From the NCBI GenBank assembly GCA_003260075.1, contig QLIY01000217.1:86416-150415 (forward strand): 64,000 bases of DNA, in the 5' to 3' direction. A program made the position numbers and the translations under genes. This document shows, one piece after another, positions 1-13,700 of the stretch. The notes below the pieces were generated by a model, which was not told where the DNA came from, ran no database searches, and was given only the letters and a program-made list of their open reading frames with translations. Every line of letters begins with the position of its first letter. Position 1 is the first letter of the stretch. The DNA is from Phallusia mammillata. Lineage: Eukaryota; Chordata; Ascidiacea; Phlebobranchia; Ascidiidae.

Positions 1-142
1 CATTTTTACCCCAAATTGAATCAATGTACAAATTTTGGGCAATGAATTAAATTGGTCGTTGTTCGACCTACAATATAAATTATTTAGCAACACTTATTCC
101 AGATTTTAATTGACGTTTTATCTAAAACAAAATGATTTATAG
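1..142 (+). other. intron upstream of the first ShK exon
   Basis: This sequence has no open frame that fits the exon at 143. It ends in an acceptor (ag at 141-142), so it is read as intron of the partial gene. Confidence 0.5.
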
Positions 143-1875
143 ATGTCCGCAATACGCTCAACACAACTACTGCAAGATATCGGAGTACGTGAGGACGAAA
201 CTTTGCGTAAAAACTTGTTCAAAATGCGAAGGTGAGTGATTTTTCAGACCAAGAACAAACCTAAATGTAAAAAATGCATTTTTTCATAATTTTTGCACAA
301 AAACACAATGAAGCCACAAAAATAAAGAGAAGAGAAAATATTGTGTGTTTTATTTTAAATTTCACATGTACAATAATTACATGCAACTGCAGTAATAAGG
401 AGTTTGTTTATAATTCTGTCACGTCTTCAGACACAAGCGTGTTAAGGAGAGATGAAACATCAACACAAGCCTCAACAACAACTGCCTCAACTACAATCAC
501 AACAACAGCAACAACAACCACAAGAGCTCCAACAACGACAACAAAATCTACCACCACACAACTGCCGACAACTACCAATAGTTGCATCAACCACTATGCG
601 TAAGTAAAAAAGTTTTAAGTTAGCTTATTGCTTATAAGTCAGTGCGGATGAATGTCGCACTAAATTGCCAATGGAAAAAGAGAAAGACATGGTCAAAAGA
701 TCACAAATTTGTTTGCCAGAAATTACTAAAATAAGTAAACTAAGCTACGGCATTGTAAGGGCAGTGTGTAACTTGTTCGTCCGCCCGTATTTTTTTGGGG
801 GGGGGGGTTTTTACCCAATGACGCCAAAAAAGCGAAATATAAATACGCGTTATTTAAAGATAATCAATACAGAAGCTTGGTCCCCTTCTGTAAATGCAGA
901 AAATTAGGGCAATTCTAACTTTAAGTGTCAACTTCTCCATCTCCGACTATGTTCGATTTATTATTCAAATACATTCTCTGTACTTGAAGTTAAAGTGTTT
1001 CAACTGTGATCTGTGCCCACTTGTGTCATGGAACAGAGGCTTTTCAGCATTACTACGAATTGATGCCGTGGCTACACCAGCCTATAGACCACCGTCTTGT
1101 TGTCACCAACTGCACTGACGAGACCTAATAGGTCGAAACATTGTGTACTGTCCGCAGGCTATACTTNTCACAAACGTAAGGTTGGTACTTAGCCTACAAA
1201 AATTAACGTTGTCGAAAGTTTCAGGCAGGTCAGAACATCGTTGAAACAAAGTACACTGAACTTTAAGATTAATTATGCGTCACATACAACTCACTGCGTT
1301 AAATATGCGACACGTTGTAAACGAAACAAGCGACGATAAAACGAACATTGTGATTGCTATAGGCCAGAAGCGTGTGCGCTTTGTTGCGTGAAAACTAAGC
1401 ATTTTTGTCATAGTTATTACAGAGAAGATAAATGTTAAACATTGAAGTAATTTGCGACGCACGGCAAAGTACGTTAGGTGACAGTCGAACTAAATCTTTT
1501 CTATCTTTATTGTTTTGCCTACCCGTAATTTCGGCAAATAGGTCGTTAAATTGCAACAGTAGCAAAAGGGCCTGGCGGTGGAATTACGTTGTGTAAAGCT
1601 TATATACTGCAACCTTAATGCATTCTTACCATATGCACCCGCAGAAAATATATTTGGCATTATATGACGTCATTTTGTGACGTCATATAATACGGCATAC
1701 CCGGAAAAAAATTCAATGTCGGCGCCTATGAATCATCACAACACCTGAACCAATTAAATCATACTATTGTATTTACAGGACATGTGATATATGGGCAGTC
1801 CTCAACTACTGCAGTGGCCGGTATGAAGTTTTCATGACGAAGTGGTGTGCACTTAGTTGTGACCGATGTTCTTGA
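143..1875 (+). CDS. 3' end of a gene with two ShK domains and a Thr-rich linker (partial, 5' end outside window)
   Basis: Three exons fit: 143-231, 431-599 and 1779-1875 (stop TGA at 1873-1875). Exon 1 holds the C-terminal half of a ShK domain, with the NYC, KLC and KTCSKC cysteine pattern. Exon 2 encodes about 40 residues of Thr/Ser/Pro (mucin-like, probably O-glycosylated), then the first cysteine of a second ShK (SCINHYA). Exon 3 completes that domain (TCDIW, NYC, KWC, LSCDRC), giving all six cysteines. Introns enter each ShK in phase 2 and the linker in phase 1, exactly as in the astacin gene downstream, so this is probably the tail of a paralogous secreted protease or ShK protein. The catalytic part is not in the window. 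ShK modules form disulphide-linked helical folds often found C-terminal to astacins. The use of the acceptor at 430 rather than one near 392 is decided by phase. Confidence 0.8.
1041..1180. repeat. dispersed repeat copy with a GGTCGAAACATTGTG core
   Basis: The stretch around 1110-1160, with a short hairpin ending in taggtcgaaacattgtg, recurs at about 14190-14240. Both copies lie in introns. The superfamily is not recognised; such hairpin-plus-GAAAC motifs occur near retroelement 3' ends, but that is only a suggestion. A single undetermined base lies at 1167. Confidence 0.5.
1659..1691. repeat. perfect 14-bp inverted repeat with two TGACGTCA motifs
   Basis: Arms 1659-1672 and 1678-1691 are exact reverse complements around a 5-base loop. 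Each arm contains the CRE/ATF palindrome TGACGTCA. It lies in the last intron of the partial ShK gene. It may be a miniature transposon core or a hairpin-forming regulatory element. Confidence 0.75.
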
Positions 1876-1894
1876 CAATCCGCAAACTTGTTCA

Positions 1895-1900
1895 AATAAA
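1895..1900 (+). terminator. polyadenylation signal AATAAA
   Basis: A canonical AATAAA lies 20 bases after the TGA stop of the ShK gene, a normal position for a compact 3' UTR. Confidence 0.6.
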
Positions 1901-4620
1901 GTTTCCTAATATAGTAATAATATTTGTCACGTTACAGTATTGTGTGTAGTACTGTTTATATTTTTGCCACTTATATGCAGAGTATGTGTTATTTTTGTAA
2001 TAAACCAGAACACACTGTGAACCATGAAATTCAAAAAGGAAGCTTTAGCAAGTACCCACTTAAACCTAATTTTTAAGAAATACATCAATCCTTGTTTGGT
2101 AATCATGATTAAAACTGTAAAATGAAATATGTCTAACCAATCAAAGCGTTGAAAACACACAAGTTGCTTACAGGTTTTTACCTTTTTTAACCATTGCAAT
2201 GAGGGCGCCATTAGACTTGTGAAGGAAAAAGGCATGGCATTGTCGTTTTGTATCCTAAACCAAAGATCTCGGCAACATACAGATTATTGACTTATAACGT
2301 TACTCTTTATATATGCAATGTAGCGTATGTCGAAAGGTCCTGAGATGTAATGAAGTTATTTGATATAGTGTGTTGTTAGGTGGCACGACATAAAGTCACT
2401 TGTATACAGATGGTGAAGTATGTCTTTTTAAGTGTTAGAAACAGAATCGCGAGGGAAGAGTAAACCAGAAAACAATTAAATTAGTTCCAGTGTGCAATTG
2501 CGTGTCTGGGTGGGTGCAACATGATTTAGCCTACAATACCTAAAAACAGCATTTTAAGTAACATTTTATAAAAAGTGTCACCATGGTTTTTATGCCACAA
2601 TTATGATGTGACGTCAATACAAACCAATCACCACAAAAACAACTGAGAAATTGGCGTTTTTGAACTTCAGCACCACACGCCCGGTACTTGTACATAAGGC
2701 GCCTGAGCTACTTGGCTTGTCAAGGGGAATTACCCGCAACGCTGCAACTTCGTGTGTTGACATAAAGGAAATGCGATTAGCCGTTTTAAAGAATGCGCAT
2801 GAGTTTGTTGGTAAACGGGTATTAAATGGGCCTGTGATTGTCGTATTTACATTCTTTTGTTGGGTTCGGCCGCTTTCAGTTTCAGCGCGCAATGTCGAGG
2901 AGTTTTTACCATTTTATGACGAAATGTGCTAAAGCGATATAGTTTTTGATTAAAAAAATGACACCAACCAGTGTAAATACGTAAAAATTGGCCTAAAAGG
3001 GAGTGGGAGCGACGTGTATAAGAAATAAGGTAAAATGAAACCAACGCAAAAACACTAAAATGGCCTTAACTCGTGAAGGTTGGAAAAACCTCCAAACACA
3101 AGCTTTTGTTCAAAGATGCTAAATTGCCATTTTCAATTTTTTCAAAAATCAACCAACTTTTATTGTTGTTTTCTGCAAAATTAGGGACTTTCTTCCTAAT
3201 TATTTTGGCAAAGAACCACTAAATCGAAACTCCGAAAACAATTCGATGAAATTATTTGCTTTGATTCAAATTTCTACCATCAGAGGGCTAAACAGAGCGC
3301 CACAGTATTTAGTTTTGCATACAATATGTATGGATGCCAACATAGCAGTAATTGCGGAAATTGCAATGGGAATTATATTTGGAATCTGCGGCAATCAGTC
3401 AATTATTTGAATTGCTATTTTGTTGTGTTTTCTAAAAAAGAAGCAATCATAAAAGTATATTGGCCAGTTTAATCTAACAACAAGTACACCGAAAGTACGT
3501 TTACTAACTATAGTTTTAAGTAGTCAATCGTACTAATAGTTGAAACGGTTGATAAACAAGGCCAAATTCTCACTTTTCTTATTTTGAATGCAGCATTGTT
3601 TAACTGACAAATTACACAATTATGTGGTTAAAAATTAAAATTTGAAACCGATTTTATCCGAAATGAGGTTATCATTAAGCAATCCAACGTCAAAATCAGA
3701 ACGATTTGTTTCATACTGAAAGAGCAATAGGTCGTATACAATGACAAATTATTGGTAAGGACAAAGGGTATAGTTCCTCAAACCAATAATTTCAACCGCC
3801 ACACACCACGGGGGCTTTACCATGCAAATTCGAAAATATACACAACGCAATTATCAACAAAATCGTGAGCAATTAGTGTTATGTTTGCCTTGTTAAGACC
3901 TGAAAGGCGAAAAATGTTTAATATCGACGGCCGTCGCGACGAATGGCGCAAGAACACCAGAAATTCAATTCTATATTCAAATCACCCAGACTTTAGCCCC
4001 GACAGAGAGAACCCCAGCAAGACAATGGGTGTGTTACTTTGTACGTTCAAAGTGGGTCCACGATCGGGATACGCCAGGTCAACCGTGTTACGCTAAAATC
4101 GCTTTCACCGTGACTAAGTTTCTTACCTAACTTTAATTAGCACATTTTTCCCAACAAGCAAATAGAAACCTAATGGGCGCACGTAAAAAACAAATAAACG
4201 CATTTTGTAAAGTTTGGTTGCACTAAACTGGAATCAAACATAAAAAGTCTCGCAATTTTAGCCTCGTTAAAGATTAAAACCAGTTTAATTGGTCGCCCAA
4301 ACTGCTATTTAGATTAACTCATCTAGCTGTGAATGTCGCGAGCTTTCCATGCAGCATCTTTGCAAACCGCTGGAATTGACAATAACCTTAAGCTAACGTC
4401 ATAGCCGCGACTGAATTGACAAGAGTGGCATTGGCGCATGATAATGAACTTCCACGTGGCTGGGGCAAAGTACGTAAGTGGCAAATTAGAACACAAAGTG
4501 ACGCGCGGCCGCAAATTGTCCACAAGCGGAGATAATCAGCCAGACGCCAAAGCAATGAAGACACGCTGTTACTGTTCCCTGGTTTAATTGGCAACCTGAC
4601 GATTGGAACCCACTTCGATC
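1901..4620. other. intergenic region, no gene recognised
   Basis: Open frames here are short, overlap on both strands and match no family I know. No clear repeat was seen. The 3' part presumably holds the promoter of the astacin gene. Confidence 0.5.
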
Positions 4621-4624
4621 TGCT

Positions 4625-4630
4625 TATAAA
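4625..4630 (+). promoter_or_regulatory. TATA box of the astacin gene
   Basis: TATAAA followed by a GC-rich stretch lies about 97 bases before the predicted start codon at 4727. It would put transcription start near 4655 with a short leader. Confidence 0.5.
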
Positions 4631-4726
4631 GGCGGGGCCCATAGCTTGGAGACCAGAATGTACGGAATTGGGTAAGCAACGCGGATAACAAATCAGATAC
4701 AAGAATAATTTCATCAGTGCCCAGAG

Positions 4727-7700
4727 ATGTGGAACTTATGGCTTACCTTAGGCGCTGCGTGTCTGTTGGTTGCATCTGTTTCAGGTGAGAAAAAAACCAC
4801 GTAGGGTTGGAAGGTTATGAATTCTGTCGACATGTGGCGTTCTCTAATGGCACCTGTTGCATTAAAAAAAAAAAATTCATCTGGTGCGGTTTAGTGAGCT
4901 ATTATACACAAATTAAATCTTGTAAAAGCGTGTGATATGAAAATGTGTCGATTTTTTAGAACAAAAGATTTTTACGTACATTTAACATAACTTTAGTAAG
5001 TGTTTCTTTAATGGAATGTTAAATATAACTTTAGATGTTAATCATTTTTTATCCACAATTCAAATCATGCAAAGCGTGTGATATGAAAAGGTGTCATTTT
5101 GTTGGGAAAAATAAAATTTTTACGTTTTTGTAACGGAACCCTAAATTGGTGAAAATATTGTTTAATTTAACTTTAGATGTTTGTGAATTTAGCCTTATTG
5201 TGGCATTAGGTCGTGACTAAACCATTCGGTGCAACGCAGTTCGTGACCTTATCATGGTGTTATCAATGTTCGTGACTATAAGAAGCCGAAAGATCAGACC
5301 ATTTTCTTGCTAAATAAACCGATAAATCCAATCAACAACAAAGAAAATCAATGGTTGTTCTGAACAAAAAATCACCTTAACCTTCGGGTGGACATTTTTT
5401 GCAATAGTCAGTAGCTTTCGATGTACGAACAGCATTATGTGTTTTGCAAAACAACATTATAGTCAGATACATTTATAGACATGTTGTTAGAACAATATAA
5501 GATCTACAGTCATTTTGCCTAAGGCACGTTTGCGTTTTTTTTTTAAAAGAGCAAGATCGTGTTGTTAATTTAAACCGCCATTTAACTTTACGCTACCGCA
5601 GGTGAATGCCAAACGACAAAATGCGAAGAGTTTTGCTTGCTCGGATACATGAAAGACACAAATGGATGTGACATATGCAACATGTGCAAGACCAACGGCA
5701 TTATTGAGGACGATATACTTGTTGACGGTAAGTTATTGGCGTTTCTTATATGTATCCATCTTAGTTAGATCACCATGTCACATGGCGCAAAGCAATGGCG
5801 ATAAATGCTGTGGGCTTTTTTTCAGTTATTCCAAAAATACATATCTAGCGATTAGCGTCGAATTGCATGTGACCATTTAAGCTACCATCGTAGGCCGTGT
5901 AATTGCCTTTCGTTTGAAAAACATGTTTTGACACGCTTAGAATACGTTGTAAACTATACCGATACTAAGAGGTTGTGCAAAATTAAATTCCTAGAAGGTT
6001 GTTTTTAAATCAGCGTCTACAGCATGTTTTATTATATCATACTACACTGCACATAATATCGCGTCATGAATTCAAGTTGCGTCAAACTCTTTAAGTTTGC
6101 TTTACTATGTTAATGTATTACACTGTGCGATTGGAAATAACAACATAAAAATGTGCACCTCTTGCAATATAGAATTTCATCATCATTTTAATTGGTAATT
6201 GCATCGGGTGACGTCATCCTGCGTGCGTTGGCGACATTCTAGGAGATAGAAATCACAATCAAGGGGATTTTGGCATGAATTCCGATTAGGGCTGTTAAGG
6301 GGAATTAGCTTATAATTAGAAAACGCAATTAACTTTCGTCGCTGTATTTAGGCAAAACGTTTAGTTTTAATCTTATTCATGAATTCACTGGAAAGCGAAA
6401 CATAAGTAAATAAAATGCACTATCATCATTTTGCAACTGTGACGCGCGGGTTTTTACTTACACGGGTTTAAAAAAAAGGTTTAGTCGTCAAACGTGATAG
6501 ATATCTACATAAATGGCTCTGGCTAACTGTAACAAATACACCCAAGCCTGTACGACACTTTTTTACACTTTACCTATTGAAAACCATATTAACTCAACAA
6601 TAAGAACGCTGGTTCAAACATTACACAAAAATTTATTTGTTATTATTGGTACTATTTCGGATTTTAATCACAGAGAAAACATACGGTGCATTGAATTACC
6701 GATATGCGCCGAACTTGGAAAGAAGTCGCCAGAAACGAGCAGCAATGCGAGACAGAACAATGCAATGGCCCAAAGTCGGTTCTGTAGTTCCTGTGGCTTA
6801 TACTTTTCAAAGATATCTACGTAAGTTTGACAAGTGATCTAAAATATATTTTCAGGAATATATTTCTTTATTTCGCAATGAGCTTTCAAACGTCAGATGC
6901 TTACACTTTTCGATAACAAATATTTACAAGGGGTAATTGACACGGACGTACTCAAAAGTAGCGATGCTGCTTGGTGACTATATCACTCTTGCGTATCGAT
7001 GTACGCTAACCTACAAATTGCGCCATTGTATTCGAAACATGTGTTTTATGATCACATTTCTTTTGTAAGTGTTTTGTTTAGCAGACTTTGTGCACACAAA
7101 AATCGTCCTGCGATATTTAAGTCGCAACAAAGAATCACAGTGCACGATTTCATTTGATTAATTATGCAAAAAATTTCTAGCGTATCGAGTGAAGCAAGCC
7201 ATTCTGAAGGGAATACGAGAATACGAAGCAAAGACTTGTATTCGATTGGTGCCGAGAACCAACCAGAGAAACTACATCGAATTTTCCAACTTTGGAGGCT
7301 GCAACTCCTTTATAGGAATGACTGGAGGTGCTCAAACAGTAAGTGGAATTGGTCACGGATACAACAAGTACACGTCTATTTTAGGCTTTATTGCACCAAT
7401 CAGCTACCGACATAAAATAGCTTGTGGTTCAATAAACTGAACATTTGTAATTATATGATGACGGCTATAATTATGAGAAAGCCTAAAAACTTTAAGGTCG
7501 AACTAGAAAGACGTTTCAGAAACTGGTTTACTTGCATTACTGGACATCCCAAACTATTTGATAAATACAACATACTCCTATATCAAATTCGTAAAACTGC
7601 ATGTTCAAAACCACGATCAAATTTCGTAAAACTATTTTCGCCCGGGCAAATAAATCTTTATTGTTTTTTTTTAAAGTATATGTTAAGCATTTTGCAATAA

Positions 7701-10700
7701 GTTTGAGAGCACTTCATATTGTACAGGTAAACATTGCTGCGAATTGCATCAAACACGGCACGATCCTGCACGAAATAATGCATGCGCTGGGATTTTGGCA
7801 CGAACAGTCAAGGGGCGACAGAGACGACTACGTCAAGATTTTGTGGCACAACCTTATTCCAGGTAAAAAAAAAACAGGACCTCCTGTTTCATGGTTAAAC
7901 CAAGCAATTTGCATTTTTTCGTATTGACATTGTCAGCCTTTTTTCCAAATAATATCGTAATGTCATGATAAAATCTTAACAATAAAATAATGTTTTGTGG
8001 TTTGGTCGCATTTTTCCAAACAGCTTTAAATAGAATGTAAACAGTCCTAATTGCATCAAATCATTACGTTTACTTTAGGTAAATGTATTTTACCTGTATT
8101 GCCATTTTACAGTCAGGTATTATAGTATTTAAATAAAACCGTAACATAAGATAAATTGAAATAAATGACATGCCAACAAAATGGTAATTCACTTTATAAC
8201 TTATATAACCAATATAAGTTTATAAAGTTCAAACCGCATTGGTTTAAATTGAAATCCTCTACGCATTTAAACCGGTGTACCTTAACATACAGATACCCGT
8301 AGGAAGGTATGCGCCAGTGAAAGTAGCATTAATTGCAACACGATTAAACTGTAATTGCCACCCACGTCTGTAAGTCTTGTCATCGCGTAATCGATGTTTG
8401 TTGGTACGTCTTCGCGACGTCATTAATAATAGCAATTAGTGAGTGTGTAGTGTAGTAGAACCACGTTACTCACAGTGTTTCCAATCTCATTCAGTTTGCG
8501 TGCAATTGCCAACCATACGTGTTTTACAATCATTGCGCCGTTGTTAAGTGGTTAGTAGTTTAGTAGTTAACACTACGTCTACGGGGCGCCGATTTTATAA
8601 AAGTTATCAGCAAAACCAATAAAACGCATTTTAATATTGCTGCTTCATCAGGTGCACAAGACACAGACTTAAATAGTGGTTTAACTGAAGAGAAATGCTA
8701 AAAAAGTTGCGTAAAACTACTTACATTACTGAACTGATAGTAATTTTGTCGAAACGTTTTGGAATACAAGATGACAACGCTTTCATATATTACTGCAAAA
8801 GCATTTCTGTTCTTAGTTTAAAACGCATAATTTCTGTGAAATAGAAAAACACTAAACTTACAATTTTTGTCTGCTTGTACACGTATATCTTAGTAGCAGC
8901 CCTTTTTTGTAATAAATTTGGGAAAACCTAACAAACTTAAATATTAAAGTTTTATTACGACACAGGAACGGAAGGAAACTTCGAGAAGAACGTAAGAGAT
9001 TGGAACCCATACGGCTCGAAGTACGATTACAACTCAGTTATGCATTATGGAGGTTACTACAATTCAAAGGTGTACGGAGTGGCGCCAACTATTGTAAACA
9101 AATTGTAAGTTTTATTTAATTTACACTTACAGTTGTTATTTGTGCAGACGCCATCGGCGAAACATTTCGTTTTGCAAAGGGCACATATTTTACTAACTAT
9201 TATGCGCATATTTATTATTCTATAGCACCGACGTACCAATCAAAGCGCAAAGAGAAGGCTTTACTAAAGATGACCTGTTTCAAATCAACATGAAATACAC
9301 ATGCACTGGTAAGAATGAAATTGCTACTTTACTGAAATAGAAAACAAAAAGACCTAAGCAATAAAACCATTTTTTGTACTTGGGGTGTATATAGAAAGTT
9401 AATGGTGAACTATACTTATGTTTTGTTCCAGATTATCTCGACAAGAAAATACCACACGGGCAAGTCGCAGTAGCCACCGCCGACACTTGTGTTGATAAAT
9501 CAGACAGGTAGGTCATCATGACATAATTATAGCATCCTTGTAAGCTGGACAAAAGATGGACAATACAAGCCTAATTAGGGTCGTAGGAAAAAGCGATTTG
9601 ACATACATTTTAAACAGATACGCTGTTTCTACCGGGCATAATGTACCAACGACCATTGCTCTTCCAGCAGTTTTTAGTGATGGGACAAGTATCCAGTACT
9701 CGGTACTCTGTGATGGGACGAGTATCCGGTACTCGAAATATTTGACCTCAGTTTTCGATACCGAGTACGAGTATCGAAGACTGCATGGTTTACACTGTAA
9801 GAATACAGGCAACTTTTTGCCACTATTTGCTTCGGACAGCACAAAATCGGGAAAAAGTTGGCCAGTCACGCATATGTTTTTTGCTATCATGTGGAGATTA
9901 CATTCTTCTGTATGTGTGTGTGCGCGCCTGCACCCCGGGCATGGCAGATAAATTAGCTAGTGATGTACAACTAAATACAACACTATATTTAAGTACTCGG
10001 TATCGGTACTCTCTTCAAAATCTGGTATTGTCCCATCACTAGCAGTTTTATTAGTAGCAATCGACGTTTCGACGTCCCATACGAGACGCCTTTACTGCTG
10101 GAAGAGCAATACTCGTTTTTACATTTGGAGTGTTAAATTCCATAAACGTTTGCTTTTTAACAGACGGGTTATGTGGCGAAATCGCTTTAGTTTTTAAGTT
10201 TTTGTCCCGCAAACAAAATCGTGACACAAACATTCGGTTTACGGCTATTTACATGATACATTGCTATTTATACAGACAAAATAACAGTTACCGAAAACAT
10301 GATAGTACCTCCAAAGATGTAAAGAATTAGCTAAATATTTATAGTTCTAACAGTTATTTGGTGGTAAAATGTGGAACAAAACATAATTCAGTAAATCTCG
10401 AGTTGGTTTTTTATTGGCTAATTCAATTTCTTAATACACTTGCAGATGCTGGCAGTTGGCAAACAGGCGGAATTGCCGTGAAAACGAGATTGTGAGGACA
10501 ACATGCTTTAAAACTTGCACCGGATGTACCAGTAAGTACATTGACATGTTTATTAAAAGATATATGCAACGCATCTATGGGCTATATATTTCACTTAAGT
10601 TATAGACATCTCCAGTGTCCCCCCCCCCGATGTACCAGTAAGTACATTGACATGTTTATTAAAAGATATATGCAACTCATGTATAGGTTATATATTTCAC

Positions 10701-13700
10701 TTAAGTTATAGACATCTCCAGTGCCTTATTCAAATAAAATCACAGTATAAATATAATGGTTAAACATACCTTGTAAATTACTTCTAGCCTATATACATGC
10801 GTTGTTACTTGTCTTATGTTAAAGTCCGATCCTCATTCAGGTCAGCTCGCTGCAACCCAGGCACCGATCATCGCAACCCAAGCACCTATACAGGAATGCA
10901 TAGACAAAAATCAGTGAGTTTCTCCAGTGCTTCACAATTGCCTATATTCGCATTTTCTACATCAGGCTTTTTTTGCTGCAAACTCAGTTAGAAGCTTCGT
11001 CACGTACCACACACCTGAATGATACATAAACCCTCTAAAACAGTATTTTTTGAAAAAAGAAAACAGATGTTTGCATAGTGGTTGGTGATTTATATGAATC
11101 AAGAAAGCAAAGTCCCCCCCCCCCCACCTGAATGATACATAAACCCTCTAAAACAGTATTTTTTGAAAAAAGGAAACAGATGTTTGTATAGTGGTTGGTG
11201 ATTAATATGAATCAAGAAAGCAAAGTTATGGAGATTGGCAATTTAGAATAGTATGCTATTCTTGATTTATTGTGGAATGGTTAAACCGAATTAAGAATAC
11301 CGATTCCTATTCTGTTTTTGCACTACAAGTTTTCATTATTCATTGCATTGTATCTACAGTACTTAACATTTGTAGCCAACTTCACGAAACTACAGTAAAT
11401 AATTGCTACAAAACAACATATGATCCAAAATAATATCCGCGTGTTTACTATTTGCACAATCGTTGTACGCGGATTGCCGATTTTTCAAAAAACAAAAACA
11501 CACTTTTATATTGAAAACACTTTTAGTAACTTTTTCCAAAGTTTCCAAAGGCACTGAAAACCGAATCAAGATATCCGGTGTACATATACGTTCGGATTTG
11601 GCTTGGGGTTTGAAACCGAATCCTAGTCATAACCAACGTTTTATTTTTAAGGAATTGTGCTTTCTGGGCTTCCCATAGACTTTGTGTCGTTGGATCACAC
11701 GTGCAGTATATGCACAAACAATGCAGAAAAAGCTGTGGAATTTGCTACAGTAAGTATGTCTGAAGGCCACATAGTAATGAACAGTTGCAGTCGCCAAATT
11801 AAGAACAAAGAATTTTTCATTTATCATTCCACGTCAACAAGAATGCCAGCCACATGCGTTAATACAGTTGCACCATAAATGTGTTTTTTCGTTTTGTTTT
11901 ATATGTGCACATTTTTGAGTTTGGTAAACCATTTCTGTCGTTGTAACTATGTTTAAAACACAGATACCGTACAAACCACAACAACGACTCAACCAGTTAC
12001 CACAACAACTAAGATTGTTACGACAAGACCCCCTGTTTCAGCATCACCCCAGTGCATTGACAAAGACAAGTAATTACCAACAACACCAAGACTCAAATAA
12101 TTGCCACTTGTTTATTAACAAATAAGCCTTTTTGTTTTCAGGAGCTGCAAGTATTGGGCATCACAGGATTTATGCATTACAGGCCAACACGTCACCTTTA
12201 TGCGTTTTCAGTGCAAGAAAAGTTGCAACTTGTGTCACAGTACGTCTAAATTTGCTCACACTTGTAAAAATCATTAATTCTTTCTCAAAATACAAAATCG
12301 GTGCAAAATATTGTCAATGTGAGTGCCTCTCATAAGATTTACGCTTAACAGACAGAAACAAAAAACAAACATATTAAAAGTTACTGAACATACTGTAAAC
12401 ATACAATTGGTCAAACAAAATTTACTTTTAGACGTGGTGACCGTTAAGCCGACAACTACTCCAGCACCAGTTACGACAAAACCTGTGGTGATCACCACTT
12501 CCGCTATATGTCGGGATGAAAACAAGTAAGTTTACGACAATAACTATTTGCCTGACTATGTTCTACTGTAATACTATTAGTTAGCTTTATTGCAAGCCTA
12601 CAGGTTCAAAGGTTAAATTTTGTGTGTGATTTCGCCCCACAGTTAAAAAAATAATTAAAATTACCAATGCACAATAAGAGCAGATTTTGTTGTCCGTAAA
12701 TTCTTGCTACAATACACAACATGCTCGTTCACCCAACCTCAACGTGCGTGAACAAAACCCCCCCCCCGCTACAATACACAACATGCTCGTTCACCCAACC
12801 TCAACGTGCGTGAACTTGAAAAAATCGCCAAAGGTGTAAAAAAGTAATTGCGCAAATGTGGCGTTGTTTTTCACAGGGAATGTTCTTTTTGGAGTCGGGA
12901 AGGTCTATGCAATTCTGGTAACTTCGTTACTTTTATGCAAAAGAGCTGCAAAAGGAGTTGCGATCTATGTTTTCAAAACGTTAGGAAAACTGTTACCCCT
13001 GTGTGCAAAGACAAAGTCACAAAGTAAGAAACTTTATTTAAACTAACTAAGTGACACAAACTTTATTAAGTTTACTATATCTTAAATGGTATGTTTGATT
13101 GAGTGAAAATAAACATGTGAAAGCATGGCTGTAAAGTTTTAAAAATGCATATGTACAAAAGTTTACATTACGTACAGGTGCCTAGAATACCAGAAACAGG
13201 GTTTGTGCACTACACTGGTGACGTACATGCAGGAAAACTGCAAAGAAACCTGCGGACTCTGCCAAACTACCGAAAAAGGTAACATAAAAAGCTCAATTTA
13301 ACGTCTTTTCTACTGCACTAACCGCATCGCGGTTTGACTAATAAAACGTATTGCCTGCGATATCGTATTTGGTTAGAAAAACGTTAAGTGCATCCAGGAG
13401 CGCCAATTGTTAATGAGTAATTACCCCAAAACGAACATATAACTGATATTGATATAATAACATTTCAAAATCTAATTCGCCGGTTTAAAAAATATTAACT
13501 TTGCACAAACACGTTGGCGTTTAAAACATATGAGGAACGAGTTGATACTGGTTGGTGTGCGAACAATAATAAATACACATGTCGTCTTATAACTTTCGAC
13601 ACTTTAATTTCAGACACAGAAAAAGAAAACGAAGCGAAATGCGGGATTGTGTCTGAAATCACTCAAGGTAAAGCAATATCCCCAACAAATAAAAATGACT

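Noticed and set aside
408..590. Minus-strand frame of Val-rich protein opposite the Thr-rich linker
   Set aside because: It is the shadow of the ACA/ACT repeat on the plus strand, which belongs to a phase-consistent ShK exon.
781..815. G11 run as another duplication junction
   Set aside because: No duplicated flanks were found on either side. It may be a natural homopolymer or a join without overlap.
4388..4714. 108-residue minus-strand frame upstream of the astacin gene
   Set aside because: It overlaps the TATA box and leader of the astacin gene and resembles no family.
9556..9951. Overlapping 131- and 124-residue frames on both strands
   Set aside because: They run through the palindromic MITE at 9675-10041, whose symmetry creates open frames on both strands.
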